Source: Streptococcus infantis (lineage in GTDB: Bacteria > Bacillota > Bacilli > Lactobacillales > Streptococcaceae). From it: DNA of 64,000 nucleotides. A program made the translations under genes and the position numbers. The number at the start of each line of letters is the position of its first letter. The stretch's first letter is position 1. Where the stretch lies: positions 1,142,665 to 1,206,664 of the forward strand of contig NZ_JAHDAP010000001.1 of assembly GCF_018499575.1 (NCBI RefSeq), given 5' to 3'. Below the pieces are notes generated by a model. That model ran no database searches, was not told the DNA's origin, and saw nothing but the letters and a program-made list of their open reading frames with translations. Shown piece after piece: positions 41,521 through 50,962 of the stretch.

Positions 41521-42231
41521 TTAGCTAAAAATAATATATAGAAACCACATAATTCCTGCCAACAAAATCCAAAATACAAATAGAACACGATGTTTGTTCG
41601 CTTTTGTATCGGCTCCAGTCATATCGCCCCCTTGCTTATCATCTTGGGGGTTCATTTTCTTCAATTCATCCTGATAGGCAACTGAATCTAGAATATTGTC
41701 TTCTGGCAATAATTCTGAAGCATAATAATCAGGAAAGCCCATAGCAAGGCCGATTAAGTTCTCATCCGTTAGAGAAAAATCTAAATCTTTGGGTTGATTT
41801 TCCCGAATAGCTCGGATATTTTTTAACAGTTTATCAGCAACTACAGAGACTTGGTCCATAAAAACTACATCCAAAAGATCAAATCCTAACACATCAGCAT
41901 CTTTTACGTTTGCAAGAATATAACGAACAAAGGCATCATATAGTTTCAAGGCTTGTGGGACATTCTCTTCTAAAAAAGACCGGTTTTGGAGGGCGTTTTG
42001 CTGGAATTTTTCAATAGGAATCAAGATATCTACATTCTGCTCTTGGTAAAACTTTTCTGCTTGCTCTTCATCTTCTTCGAGTTTTTCTGCTGTTTCCCAG
42101 AGAGCAATAGGAGCTCTTAAATCTTCTTCATCCCAAAACAATTGCCAAAAATAGGGTATTGTGTAAATTCCCTCTGTTAGAATACGAGCTTCATCTCCGT
42201 TTTTTAAGTAAATATAACTTCTATTTGCCAT
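41521..42231 (-). CDS. Tail-anchored membrane protein, unknown function
   Basis: 236 residues from MANRSYIYLKNGDEARILTE; AAAGGAAATGAT precedes this ATG, and a frame 25 codons longer does not have a site. A soluble, acidic, helical body (many Glu/Asp, EKLEEDEEQAEKFYQEQN) is followed by a basic patch (KANKHR) and one C-terminal helix (VLFVFWILLAGIMWFLYIIF), so the body faces the cytoplasm. No domain recognised. It probably works with the SseB-like gene upstream. Confidence 0.75.
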   Translation of the reverse strand: MANRSYIYLKNGDEARILTEGIYTIPYFWQLFWDEEDLRAPIALWETAEKLEEDEEQAEKFYQEQNVDILIPIEKFQQNALQNRSFLEENVPQALKLYDAFVRYILANVKDADVLGFDLLDVVFMDQVSVVADKLLKNIRAIRENQPKDLDFSLTDENLIGLAMGFPDYYASELLPEDNILDSVAYQDELKKMNPQDDKQGGDMTGADTKANKHRVLFVFWILLAGIMWFLYIIFS

Positions 42232-42320
42232 ATCATTTCCTTTCACAATCTTTGAAAAAGGGTAGTGGTTCAAGTAGGATGTAGATAAAACTATATAGTT
42301 TCCCAATGTAAAGAAACTCT

Positions 42321-43748
42321 CTAATCTTTAGCTCTGCCTTCTAGTTCCTCACTAAACTTTTGCATTTCTTTAAAAGCTGTTAGGCTAACATAAGCACCCG
42401 CTTCATAATACTCCGTTGGATTAATGGCATAGTCAAAAACTTCAATCATGCCTCCCGCTTCTTCAATCATGCCATTCCATTTTTCGTCAAAGACCATTCG
42501 CAGACGTTTCCAATCGGTAAATACCGGCACAGAATTTCTGCCATCTTTTCCTTCTTTGACTGGAATGTTGAAACTAGAATCTTTTTCCAAGACAAAGGAG
42601 CTTCCTTCCTGACTATCGTCCTTAAATTCCGAAGCAGCATCTAAAGGAATTAGGAATTTTGCTTTCAGCATAGCTTCAGAGAAGAACTTATAATAGAGTT
42701 TGTAAATTACTTCTTCATCTTCTGTCGTCGGGCTATCCAGTTGTCCCATTAACAGCATCCATCTTACTAGGTCAGGGTTCATCACAGGAACTTGTATTTC
42801 TGGCAAATTAGAAAAATCTGGTTTTTGAACCAAGGCCGAGGCACTGATGCTAACTTCCTTGGAATTAAAGATTGCTCCCAAGGCACCATTTAAGTAAAAG
42901 GCTGCCCCAAGGAAATTCTCAATCCCTTTTTTATCTTCCGTATTTTCAATCAGTTTTACAACTGAGTTTGGTCGACTATCAATAGTTTCCTTGAATTGGC
43001 GATACCAAGATGGCGTCAACAGCATAATCATGGGATCCGTACACAGATAACCTTCCTCGCCTCTGTCATAGGTGGTTGAGAAAAGATAAGTTTCGCCTGT
43101 TTTTTCTGAATAAACTGCATAAACTGAATCTGCTGCCAGCAACTTGTCCTTGACGATTTCCGCTAGACGTTCCAACTTGCGAGTGTTAGCTTGATAGCTT
43201 TCTTCGCTTTCAGTTTCCTGATTTTGACGGCATTTCCATAAAAAGAGTCGCAAAATCTCTACACTGTCATCAAGGCTAGCTGCCAAATAGTCTTCATTGG
43301 TCAACTGCCCCTCTTGGATGGCTACGAAAGCACGATAAAGAGCATCTGAATAGCTAGATAATTTTTGTTCTTCATCAACACCTGAACTAAAGAGGACACT
43401 TCCCTTTTTAAGTTTAGTCAAGGAAGGATCCATATCAACCACTAGATGTGCGAGAACTTCATCCGTTAGACTATCTGTATCTTTGTTTTGACTGCTGAGT
43501 TTTTTAACCTCTACAATGCCAAGAGCCTTCATTCCTTGGTCAGGATTGCAAAACTGCAGCTGATCCCCAACCTTGAGAGTCCCTTCTAAACTCCCAACAA
43601 TCAATAATTGATTCGTTTCCTTCATTGGAAACAAATCTAGAACGCCAACGCAAGCATTGCCTTTCGCCTCTTCTGCTTCCTTATTGGATTCCGTTATTTC
43701 AGTTGTTTTTGTTGCTTCTGTCTTTTTTAAAAAATCAAAGATTCCCAT
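42321..43748 (-). CDS. Protein with EF-Tu domain 2-like barrel and SseB-like domain
   Basis: 475 residues. After a charged N-terminus, residues about 30-110 (CVGVLDLFPMKETNQLLIVG ... LEGTLKVGDQLQFC) look like the beta barrel of translation factors. Residues about 330-470 (SEAMLKAKFLIPLDA, RNSVPVFTDWKRLRMVF, NPTEYYEAGAYVSLTAFKEM) resemble the SseB N-terminal domain (PF07179 type). SseB-like proteins are widespread and poorly understood. GAGGAAAAGTT precedes ATG. No catalytic motif seen. Forms a two-gene unit with the tail-anchored protein. Confidence 0.7.
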   Translation of the reverse strand: MGIFDFLKKTEATKTTEITESNKEAEEAKGNACVGVLDLFPMKETNQLLIVGSLEGTLKVGDQLQFCNPDQGMKALGIVEVKKLSSQNKDTDSLTDEVLAHLVVDMDPSLTKLKKGSVLFSSGVDEEQKLSSYSDALYRAFVAIQEGQLTNEDYLAASLDDSVEILRLFLWKCRQNQETESEESYQANTRKLERLAEIVKDKLLAADSVYAVYSEKTGETYLFSTTYDRGEEGYLCTDPMIMLLTPSWYRQFKETIDSRPNSVVKLIENTEDKKGIENFLGAAFYLNGALGAIFNSKEVSISASALVQKPDFSNLPEIQVPVMNPDLVRWMLLMGQLDSPTTEDEEVIYKLYYKFFSEAMLKAKFLIPLDAASEFKDDSQEGSSFVLEKDSSFNIPVKEGKDGRNSVPVFTDWKRLRMVFDEKWNGMIEEAGGMIEVFDYAINPTEYYEAGAYVSLTAFKEMQKFSEELEGRAKD

Positions 43749-43880
43749 AACTTTTCCTCATTATCTCCACTTAGCACAAAGCCTATGGAGTCACTTTTCT
43801 AATGCTTGCTACCAAGCTTGATTAAACCGTTTATGATTACTTCTATTGTATCATATTCCCCTTACATTTTGGGGAGTTTC

Positions 43881-44444
43881 TCAATTCTCATATGATTTCA
43901 TGGCATCTTCAACTTCAGCTAAACGGATACCAAATAATTCCAAACGCTTGAGCAGTTGTTTCCCATTGGAATAACCAATACGAAGGCTTTCTCCTAGATA
44001 TTCTCTGCGTTTTCGGCTGTCTACTCCAGCTAGAAACCCTAATCGAATCAAGTCACTACGGCTAATATCAAAGTCACTTTCTACTTCAAACTGATCTGTG
44101 ACTTGTTCTAGTGCTGTTTTCAAGTCTTCGTAGCTAGCGTGTTCAATCCCCAAAGAACGTCCCTTGGACTTAGATTTAGGAACAGCCTCATCTCTCTTGA
44201 GAAAGGCATGCTGTACCGTTGGAATGGCCGTCATAATCATGCGACGAATGCGTTCACCATTAAAATCTGGATCTGTAAAGACAATCACTCCATGACGTTG
44301 GTGTAGACGTTGGATTCGTTCAAGGTCTTGTTCATTGATAGCCGAACCACGAGTCTCATATGTCTCCACATCAAAGTAACGTTTGAGATTTGCCGTATCA
44401 TCACGTCCTTCGACTACGATGACTTGGGAAATTTTCTCTTTCAT
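43881..44444 (-). CDS. rnmV: Ribonuclease M5
   Basis: 187 residues. TOPRIM domain: SQVIVVEGRDDTANLKRYF holds the catalytic Glu, VIVFTDPDFNGERIRRMI the DxD-like motif. Matures 5S rRNA. Overlaps tatD by four bases (ATGA). Confidence 0.94.
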   Translation of the reverse strand: MKEKISQVIVVEGRDDTANLKRYFDVETYETRGSAINEQDLERIQRLHQRHGVIVFTDPDFNGERIRRMIMTAIPTVQHAFLKRDEAVPKSKSKGRSLGIEHASYEDLKTALEQVTDQFEVESDFDISRSDLIRLGFLAGVDSRKRREYLGESLRIGYSNGKQLLKRLELFGIRLAEVEDAMKSYEN

Positions 44445-45217
44445 GATTTACGTTCCAATCCAAAGATTCGTTCAGCATTGGCACTTGTCACAGCTGCCAA
44501 TTCTTCTGTCGTCATGCCACGTAATTCCGCGATAAAGTCCACTACATAGCGCGTGTAAGCTGTCTTGTTTTCACGACCACGCTTGGGTACTGGGGCTAAA
44601 TAAGGCGCATCTGTTTCTACCAAAATCTTTTCCAAAGGCAACTCTTTGGCTGCTTCCTGAATATCTGTCGCTTTTTTAAAGGTCACCACTCCAGAAAAAG
44701 AAATGGTCATACCTAGCTCCACAAACTTTTCAGCCCACTCTAGAGAACCTGAGAAGGAATGCATAATCCCACCACGAGGACCAACGCCCTCACTCTTAAT
44801 AATCTCATAGGTGTCTTCTAGCGCATCACGGGTATGGACCACAAAAGGAAAGTCCAGTTCCTTAGATAGCTGAATCTGACGACGGAAAACCTTCTCTTGA
44901 ACTTCTTTAGGGGCTGTCATCCAGTGATAGTCCAAACCAATCTCACCTAGCGCAACAACTTTTGGATGTTTTAGTTTTTCTAGCAAGTAATTCTCAATAT
45001 CCTCTGTATAATCTCCTGCTTCTGTAGGATGCCATCCAATAGTCGCATAGAGTTGGTCATACTTGTCCACCAATTCTAGAGCACGCTCAATAGTCGGTTT
45101 GTCAAAACCAACAATATTCATCCGAGTCACACCCATTTCAGCTGCTAAGGCAAGCTCTTCTTCTTCACGTCCCAAAAATTCCTCTATATTTAAATGTGTA
45201 TGAGTATCAAAAATCAT
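44441..45217 (-). CDS. TatD-family metal-dependent DNase
   Basis: 258 residues. TIM barrel amidohydrolase: FDTHTHLN metal site, ALGEIGLDYHW, FVVHTRDA, GIMHSFSG, VETDAPYLAP. TatD proteins are 3'-5' DNases linked to DNA repair and turnover. Co-translated with rnmV, a common pairing in Firmicutes. Confidence 0.94.
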   Translation of the reverse strand: MIFDTHTHLNIEEFLGREEEELALAAEMGVTRMNIVGFDKPTIERALELVDKYDQLYATIGWHPTEAGDYTEDIENYLLEKLKHPKVVALGEIGLDYHWMTAPKEVQEKVFRRQIQLSKELDFPFVVHTRDALEDTYEIIKSEGVGPRGGIMHSFSGSLEWAEKFVELGMTISFSGVVTFKKATDIQEAAKELPLEKILVETDAPYLAPVPKRGRENKTAYTRYVVDFIAELRGMTTEELAAVTSANAERIFGLERKS

Positions 45218-45309
45218 TTATATTTCCTCGTTTTTTCTACTTTCTATTATACCAAAAAACTAGTCGCATCCTTATAGGAAAAAAATATTTTGAAATCAAT
45301 GATTTTCCC

Positions 45310-45338
45310 TTGACGGTATTTTTTCATAGCAGTATAAT
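45310..45338 (+). promoter_or_regulatory. Promoter of the KimA-like permease gene
   Basis: -35 TTGACG (45310-45315), 17-base spacer, -10 TATAAT (45333-45338). No long c-di-AMP riboswitch fits in the 35-base leader. Confidence 0.75.
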
Positions 45339-45372
45339 AGCTCTTGTTGAAAATTTCAAAAAAGGAAAGAAA

Positions 45373-47217
45373 ATGTTTACAAAACTTAAATATACCTTTA
45401 TCGGTCGTCCTCTAAAATCCTTAACTGAGGGTGAAGGAGGACTTCTTGGAAAAACACAAGCACTTGCAATGCTCTCAAGCGATGCCCTTTCATCTATCGC
45501 CTATGGGCCTGAGCAGGTCGTCCTTGTCTTGGCTAGCCTATCTCCGCTTGCTATTTGGTGGAGTCTCCCTATCGGCATTTTTGTCCTCTTGCTACTTGCT
45601 AGTCTAACCATTTCTTACCGACAAATCATTCACGCCTACCCTCAAGGTGGGGGTGCCTATATGGTTACTCGAGAAAACCTGTCACCTGAGCTCGGTTTGA
45701 TTGCTGGGGGAAGCTTGCTTGTTGACTATATGCTAACAGTAGCCGTATCCGTGGCTGCAGGAGCTGATGCTATCACAGCAGCACTTCCTGCTCTCCATCC
45801 CTACAATCTCCACATTTCTATTTTTCTGGTCTGTTTACTCATGCTTTTGAATCTGAGAGGCTTGAGGGAATCTGCTAGTTCGCTGATGATCCCTGTCTAT
45901 CTCTTTATCTTTAGCACGGTCTTCCTCTTATTGTTTGGCTTATTCCAACTATTGACAGGTTCTCTCAGCTATCATGCAACTTCTACAATTGGTCAAACTG
46001 TCCCAAGTCTCTCAATCGTCCTGATTTTAAGAGCCTTTACCAGCGGTTCAGCTTCATTAACCGGGGTTGAAGCAATCTCAAATGCTGTTCCATTTTTCAA
46101 AACTCCTAAAGAGAAGAACGCTGCTCAGACACTGACCATCATGTCTCTGATTCTTGGATTTCTATTTGCAGGAATTACCTTCCTAAACTACTGGATGGGG
46201 ATTACTCCTCAACACGGAGAAACAATCCTTTCACAGATGGCTAAAGGAATTTTAGGGGATTCAGCTCTCGGTCAAGTTGTTTATTATCTCTTCCAATTTT
46301 CAACAGCTCTCATCCTAGCCGTAGCTGCAAATACTGGTTTTTCTGCCTTTCCGATGTTGGCTTACAATATGGCTAAAAACAAGTACATGCCCCATCTTTT
46401 TATGGAAAAAGGAGATCGTCTAGGCTACTCAAACGGTATCCTAACCTTGGCCTTTGGCGCTATGATTCTTCTGCTCATTTTTAACGGAAATACGGAACGC
46501 TTGATTCCTCTTTATACTATTGGAGTTTTCGTACCTTTTGCTCTTTCTCAAACAGGGATGATTCGCCACTGGAAAAAAGAAAAAGGCTCTCATTTCTTAA
46601 AATCTGCCTTTGCAAATATCCTCGGTGCCATCATTTGTTATGCTATCGTTCTTATCTTACTCTTCTTCAGACTTGGAGATATCTGGCCTTTCTTCCCAAT
46701 CATCCTGGTCCTAACCTTCCTTTTCTTGTCTATCCATAGCCATTACCAAAAAGTGGCCAAACAACTTCGACTTTATGAAGGAATTCAAAAGAAAGCCTAC
46801 GATGGCAATGTCGTCCTTGTCTTAGTAGGAAATGTTACCAGAGTCAGCGTTGGTGCTATTAACTACGCTCAAAGCATTGGAGATGAGGTTTTGGCTATGC
46901 ACATTTCCACCAAGGAAACGGAGGAAAAAGACCAAGAAATCCTTCAAGAATTCGCTGACTACTTCCCAAATATCACTCTAAAAAACATTAATACTAGCTA
47001 TCGCGATATCATCACACCTACAGTTCGATATGTTCGAAAAATCTCTCAAGAAGCCAAGAAAAAGAACTACACAGTTACAGTTCTAGTACCTCAATTTATC
47101 CCTAACAAGCCTTGGCAAAATATCCTCCACAATCAAATGAGTCTTAAATTAAAATACGCTCTCAGATGGCACGAAGATGTCGTCGTTGCTAGCTACTCTT
47201 ATCATTTGAAAGAATAA
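45373..47217 (+). CDS. APC-family permease, KimA (YdaO)-like potassium importer
   Basis: 614 residues from MFTKLKYTFIGRPLKSLTEG; AAAGGAAAGAAA precedes ATG. Twelve membrane helices followed by a cytoplasmic domain of about 130 residues (YDGNVVLVLVGNVTRVSVGA on). The start (IGRPLKS..., then LAMLSSDALSSIAYGPEQVV) closely follows KimA of B. subtilis, a high-affinity proton-coupled K+ importer inhibited by c-di-AMP. KimA function is inferred; general amino acid transport is the other option. Confidence 0.85.
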   Translation: MFTKLKYTFIGRPLKSLTEGEGGLLGKTQALAMLSSDALSSIAYGPEQVVLVLASLSPLAIWWSLPIGIFVLLLLASLTISYRQIIHAYPQGGGAYMVTRENLSPELGLIAGGSLLVDYMLTVAVSVAAGADAITAALPALHPYNLHISIFLVCLLMLLNLRGLRESASSLMIPVYLFIFSTVFLLLFGLFQLLTGSLSYHATSTIGQTVPSLSIVLILRAFTSGSASLTGVEAISNAVPFFKTPKEKNAAQTLTIMSLILGFLFAGITFLNYWMGITPQHGETILSQMAKGILGDSALGQVVYYLFQFSTALILAVAANTGFSAFPMLAYNMAKNKYMPHLFMEKGDRLGYSNGILTLAFGAMILLLIFNGNTERLIPLYTIGVFVPFALSQTGMIRHWKKEKGSHFLKSAFANILGAIICYAIVLILLFFRLGDIWPFFPIILVLTFLFLSIHSHYQKVAKQLRLYEGIQKKAYDGNVVLVLVGNVTRVSVGAINYAQSIGDEVLAMHISTKETEEKDQEILQEFADYFPNITLKNINTSYRDIITPTVRYVRKISQEAKKKNYTVTVLVPQFIPNKPWQNILHNQMSLKLKYALRWHEDVVVASYSYHLKE

Positions 47218-47221
47218 AGAA

Positions 47222-47265
47222 AAGCTCAAAACCAGAAAACTTAACCTCTGGTTTTGAGCTTTTTT
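47222..47265 (+). terminator. Terminator of the permease gene
   Basis: AAAGCTCAAAACCAGA pairs with TCTGGTTTTGAGCTTT, followed by a T-run on the plus strand. Confidence 0.9.
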
Positions 47266-47349
47266 CTATATGTCGTCTTTCCAATACATCTTCTAAAGGT
47301 TTTATTCTAAAACAGGTATTTTAGAAAATTCACTTTTTTAGGCAACAGA

Positions 47350-47386
47350 AAAGTCAGTAGACTCGAGTTTCTACTGACTTCTTTGT
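47350..47386 (-). terminator. Terminator of rpmH
   Basis: On the minus strand AAGTCAGTAGA pairs with TCTACTGACTT around an AACTCGAG loop, followed by TTCTGTT. Confidence 0.85.
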
Positions 47387-47400
47387 TTGATTCGTTTTGA

Positions 47401-47535
47401 TTACGCAGCCAAAACTTTGCGTCCTTTGCGACGACGAGCTGCCAATACGCGACGACCGTTTTTAGTTGACATACGGTTACGGAATCCGTGTTTACGCGCA
47501 CGACGAAGTTTACTTGGTTGATAAGTACGTTTCAC
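47401..47535 (-). CDS. rpmH: 50S ribosomal protein L34
   Basis: 44 residues ([20 protein letters not shown], then [20 protein letters not shown] and VLAA), the universal L34 sequence. The start is GTG, with GAGGAGGTATTCATC before it. It has its own promoter and terminator and is transcribed alone; rnpA and the other usual neighbours are not adjacent. Confidence 0.97.
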
Positions 47536-47609
47536 GATGAATACCTCCTCATAGATTTTGTATTCGTTTAGCCGGCTATAATGTGATCAGTTACTAAACA
47601 TACTTTACT

Positions 47610-47638
47610 ATTCTATCTGATTCTTACCTATTTGTCAA
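47610..47638 (-). promoter_or_regulatory. Promoter of rpmH
   Basis: On the minus strand: -35 TTGACA (47638-47633), 17-base spacer, -10 TAGAAT (47615-47610). Confidence 0.85.
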
Positions 47639-47679
47639 TAGCTCTGAACAAATGTTTCCTGCTTTTCCCTATGAAAGCC

Positions 47680-48894
47680 TTATCTACGATACTGCTTCAA
47701 GAAACGAGTCATCTTCTCTTGGATTTGAGCTAACTCATCGACGCGTGGTAGATAGACGATACGGAAGTGATCTGGATCTTTCCAGTTAAATCCTCGTCCA
47801 TGTACTAAGAGAACCTTTTCTTGCTTCAAGAAATTAAGGACAAATTGTTCATCATCGTCGATACGGTACATATTACGATCAATCTTAGGGAAGATATAAA
47901 GACCTGCTTTTGGTTTAACAGCAGACAAACCAGGAATATCTTGAATCGCATTATAAATAAAGTTTCTTTGCTCGTAGATGCGACCACCTGGTAAGAGCAA
48001 TTCATCCACCGACTGATGACCACCAAGGGAGGTTTGAACTACCTGCTGGGCGAGTACGTTTGAACAGAGGCGCATGTTTGAGAGCATATTGAGACCTTCA
48101 ATATAGCCCTTTACATGATGTTTAGGTCCAGACAAGACCATCCAACCCACACGGAATCCAGCGATACGGTGAGATTTAGATAGACCATTCATACTGACAC
48201 AGAAAAGGTCTGGAGCCAAACTTGCTACTGGTGTGTGGACATTGCCGTCCATAACCATACGATCGTAGATTTCATCCGCAAAGATAATCAAGTCATTTTG
48301 GCGAGCAATCTCAATAATATCTAGCAAGAGTTCTTTGGGATAGAGGGCCCCCGTTGGATTATTCGGATTGATCAACACAATGGCCTTGGTATTTGAACTA
48401 ATCTTAGACTTGATATCATCTAGGTCTGGATACCATTCAGCTTCTTCATCACAGATGTAGTGCACGGCATTTCCTCCGGCCAAGCTGACAGCAGCCGTCC
48501 AGAGAGGATAGTCAGGCATAGGAACTAAGACTTCATCGCCATTGTCCAAAAGCCCCTGCATAGACATGACAATCAGCTCACTAACCCCATTTCCAAGGTA
48601 GATATCATCGATACCTACATTTGGGAAATTTTTCAGTTGGCAATATTGCATGATCGCTTTACGAGCTGAAAAGATTCCTTTTGAATCTGAATAACCTTCG
48701 CTATCACGCGCATTCATAATTAGGTCATGAATCACCTCATCTGGTGCTGTAAAACCAAACTCAGCTGGGTTTCCTGTATTCAAACGGAGAATTTTTTCTC
48801 CATTTGCACGCATGCGCATAGCTTCTTCTAAAACTGGACCACGAATATCATAAGCCACATGTTCTAATTTGATTGATTTATTAAATTCTTTCAT
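47680..48894 (-). CDS. PLP-dependent aminotransferase, AlaA/AlaT-like
   Basis: 404 residues from MKEFNKSIKLEHVAYDIRGP, with GAGGAATTCAA before ATG; the frame is open 38 codons further up without a site. Fold I class I/II: NPNNPTG, FADEIYDRMV (PLP Asp), the PLP lysine in NGLSKSHRIAGFR. The start EHVAYDIRGPVLEEAMRMRA is typical of the AlaT group, which makes alanine from pyruvate and glutamate. Length agrees. Confidence 0.9.
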   Translation of the reverse strand: MKEFNKSIKLEHVAYDIRGPVLEEAMRMRANGEKILRLNTGNPAEFGFTAPDEVIHDLIMNARDSEGYSDSKGIFSARKAIMQYCQLKNFPNVGIDDIYLGNGVSELIVMSMQGLLDNGDEVLVPMPDYPLWTAAVSLAGGNAVHYICDEEAEWYPDLDDIKSKISSNTKAIVLINPNNPTGALYPKELLLDIIEIARQNDLIIFADEIYDRMVMDGNVHTPVASLAPDLFCVSMNGLSKSHRIAGFRVGWMVLSGPKHHVKGYIEGLNMLSNMRLCSNVLAQQVVQTSLGGHQSVDELLLPGGRIYEQRNFIYNAIQDIPGLSAVKPKAGLYIFPKIDRNMYRIDDDEQFVLNFLKQEKVLLVHGRGFNWKDPDHFRIVYLPRVDELAQIQEKMTRFLKQYRR

Positions 48895-48978
48895 TTGAAT
48901 TCCTCTATTCATCAGGATAGTTAATATTATACCACTCCAAAACGAAATCGTAAATTTCCTAGCGCTTTTCCTCAAAAA

Positions 48979-49004
48979 AACCTTGCTTAACGCAAGGTAA
49001 CAGA
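48979..49004 (-). terminator. Terminator-like hairpin upstream of the aminotransferase
   Basis: On the minus strand ACCTTGC / GCAAGGT stem, loop GTTAA, followed by seven T. It ends a transcript coming from the 49056-49208 stretch or from gltX read-through. Confidence 0.75.
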
Positions 49005-49335
49005 GCAAGGTCGATTTCTTTCTGTATTTGGAGAAGAAAGAGTAGATATACTTCTCTAAAAAGCTGGACCAAACTGGACCAAAATCTTTCTAGAGTAACT
49101 CTCATGATCGAAAACAAAGTCTTTGTAGCGGATGGTAACTGCATAGATGAGGAATCTCTCCTTACATCCAGCAAAACGCAAAGAAAAAATAAGTAGACTC
49201 ACCAACATTAAATTTAATGTCTGGGCTAATACGAGTCTTATTGTAAAGAATATACCATCGCACTACTTTATTTCCCTTGCCCTGCCACCTCATATTATAC
49301 AATAAAATCTTTGCATTTTCAAATAAGTATACACA
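49005..49335 (-). other. Long intergenic stretch between gltX and the aminotransferase gene
   Basis: About 330 bases without a gene that can be recognised. It holds a 50-codon ORF at 49056-49208, a 12-base palindrome ATTAAATTTAAT (49207-49218), and a repeated GGTCCAGTTTGGTCCAGC. It may be an old mobile or repeat remnant; not recognised further. Confidence 0.4.
49056..49208 (-). CDS. Doubtful 50-residue ORF
   Basis: MLVSLLIFSLRFAGCKERFL, then IYAVTIRYKDFVFDHESYSR and KILVQFGPAF. The C-terminal half reads like genuine protein sequence, but there is no Shine-Dalgarno before the ATG and no family was recognised. It may be a fragment of a gene or of an intergenic repeat. Confidence 0.25.
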   Translation of the reverse strand: MLVSLLIFSLRFAGCKERFLIYAVTIRYKDFVFDHESYSRKILVQFGPAF

Positions 49336-49364
49336 AAAAAGAACTCAATATATGAGTTCTTTTT
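49335..49364 (-). terminator. Terminator of gltX
   Basis: On the minus strand AAAGAACTC / GAGTTCTTT stem followed by TTTG. Confidence 0.88.
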
Positions 49365-49370
49365 AAGGTA

Positions 49371-50831
49371 CTATTTTGCAATTTCTTCCAACATTTTTTC
49401 AATGTGTTGGATGGATTTTTCACGTCCAAGCAAGTAGATGGTGTCTGGCAATTCAGGACCATGCATTTCACCTGAAACGGCAATACGGATAGGCATAAAG
49501 AGGTTCTTCCCTTTGATACCTGTTTCTTTTTGGACTGCTTTGATTTGTGGGAAGATATTTTCTGCCACAAACTCTTCGTTTGACATAGCCTCAAGTTTTG
49601 CCTTGAAGGCTTCAAGGACAGTTGGCACTGTTTCACCAGCCATGACTTCTTTCTCAGCTTCTGTCAATTCTGGGAAGTCTGAGAAGAAGAGGTCTGTCAA
49701 TGGAACGATTTCATCCACTGACTTCATTTGTGGTTTGTAGAGTTCCACTAATTTCTCAGCCTTGTCTGTCAAACGTCCTGCTGCTTCGAGGAATGGTTTG
49801 GCCATTTCAAAGATGGTCGCAAGATCCGCATTCTTGATATACTCATTGCTCATCCAGTCCATTTTCTTTTGGTCGAAGGCTGCTGGAGACTTGCTGAGAC
49901 GGTTTTCATCAAAGAGTTGAATGAGTTCTTGGCGAGAGAAGATTTCGTCTTCCCCACCAGGATTCCAACCAAGCAGAGCGATAAAGTTAAAGACTGCTTC
50001 TGGAAGGTAACCTTTCTTACGGTAATCTTCGATAAATTGAAGGGTATTGGTATCACGTTTAGACAACTTCTTACCAGTTTCAGAGTTGATAATCAAGGTC
50101 ATGTGACCAAATTCTGGTGCTTCCCAACCTAGAGCTTCATAGACCATGAGCTGTTTTGGTGTGTTAGCAATGTGGTCGTCTCCACGGATGACGTGAGAGA
50201 TTTGCATATCGTGGTCATCGATTACAACGGCAAAGTTGTAAGTTGGGTAACCATCTTTCTTTTGGATAACCCAGTCTCCACCGATATTGCCACCTTCAAA
50301 CTCGATGTCACCTTTGACCATATCATGCCATTTGTAAATACCAGACTCATTGACTGCCAAGCGAACCGTTGGAATGACACCTGCTGCTTCACGTTCTGCG
50401 ATATAAGCTGCTTTTTCTTCTTCGCTCATGCCGAGGTATTCGTTGATGTAGCGAGGTGTTTCACCCGCCGCTTCTTGGCGTTCACGTTCAGCTGCCAACT
50501 CTTCTTCTGTAACGTAAGATTTGTAGGCTTTTCCTTCGGCTAGCAATTGGTCGATGTATTTTTGATAGAGTTCCAAACGCTCTGATTGGCGGTAATTTTC
50601 ATGCGTTTCAGGACTTTCATCCCAGTCCATACCCAACCAACGAAGGTTTTCAAGCTGGGAACGTTCTCCGTCTTCGACGTGACGCTTGCGGTCCGTATCT
50701 TCGATACGGATGATAAAAGTTCCTCCATGGTGGCGTGCATACAAGTAGTTAAACAATGCTGTACGGGCATTTCCGATGTGTAGTAGTCCTGTTGGACTTG
50801 GTGCATAACGCACACGAATATCTTTTGACAT
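49371..50831 (-). CDS. gltX: Glutamyl-tRNA synthetase
   Basis: 486 residues. Class I synthetase: HIGH as [23 protein letters not shown] as KLSKRDT. Charges tRNA-Glu and, in bacteria without GlnRS such as streptococci, also tRNA-Gln, which GatCAB then converts. Full length; single gene. No T-box was seen upstream. Confidence 0.96.
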   Translation of the reverse strand: MSKDIRVRYAPSPTGLLHIGNARTALFNYLYARHHGGTFIIRIEDTDRKRHVEDGERSQLENLRWLGMDWDESPETHENYRQSERLELYQKYIDQLLAEGKAYKSYVTEEELAAERERQEAAGETPRYINEYLGMSEEEKAAYIAEREAAGVIPTVRLAVNESGIYKWHDMVKGDIEFEGGNIGGDWVIQKKDGYPTYNFAVVIDDHDMQISHVIRGDDHIANTPKQLMVYEALGWEAPEFGHMTLIINSETGKKLSKRDTNTLQFIEDYRKKGYLPEAVFNFIALLGWNPGGEDEIFSRQELIQLFDENRLSKSPAAFDQKKMDWMSNEYIKNADLATIFEMAKPFLEAAGRLTDKAEKLVELYKPQMKSVDEIVPLTDLFFSDFPELTEAEKEVMAGETVPTVLEAFKAKLEAMSNEEFVAENIFPQIKAVQKETGIKGKNLFMPIRIAVSGEMHGPELPDTIYLLGREKSIQHIEKMLEEIAK

Positions 50832-50927
50832 ATCTTCTCCTATAAAGTCTCTAGGCGTCTGCCTTTTTGCTCTCTATATTATATCACAAGTCGTGCCAGA
50901 GTCCAATTTCTCTTTTCGAGAAATAGT

Positions 50928-50956
50928 AAAAAGAGTGGTAAAACCACTCTTTTTTA
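50928..50956 (-). terminator. Terminator of pgi
   Basis: On the minus strand AAAAGAGTGG / CCACTCTTTT stem with TTTTA loop and T-run. Confidence 0.88.
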
Positions 50957-50962
50957 AATCTA

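Noticed and set aside
45217..45372. c-di-AMP riboswitch before the KimA-like gene
   Set aside because: The promoter at 45310 leaves a leader of only about 30 bases, too short for the riboswitch.
48959..49174. 71-residue open frame on the minus strand
   Set aside because: No ribosome site, runs through the terminator at 48979, and competes with the 50-codon frame that reads more like protein.
49872..50783. Several open frames opposite gltX
   Set aside because: They are antisense shadows of a conserved gene with strong codon bias; none has a ribosome site.
50832..50927. T-box or amino acid riboswitch before gltX
   Set aside because: The upstream gap is under 100 bases and holds only the pgi terminator; no T-box sequence was seen.
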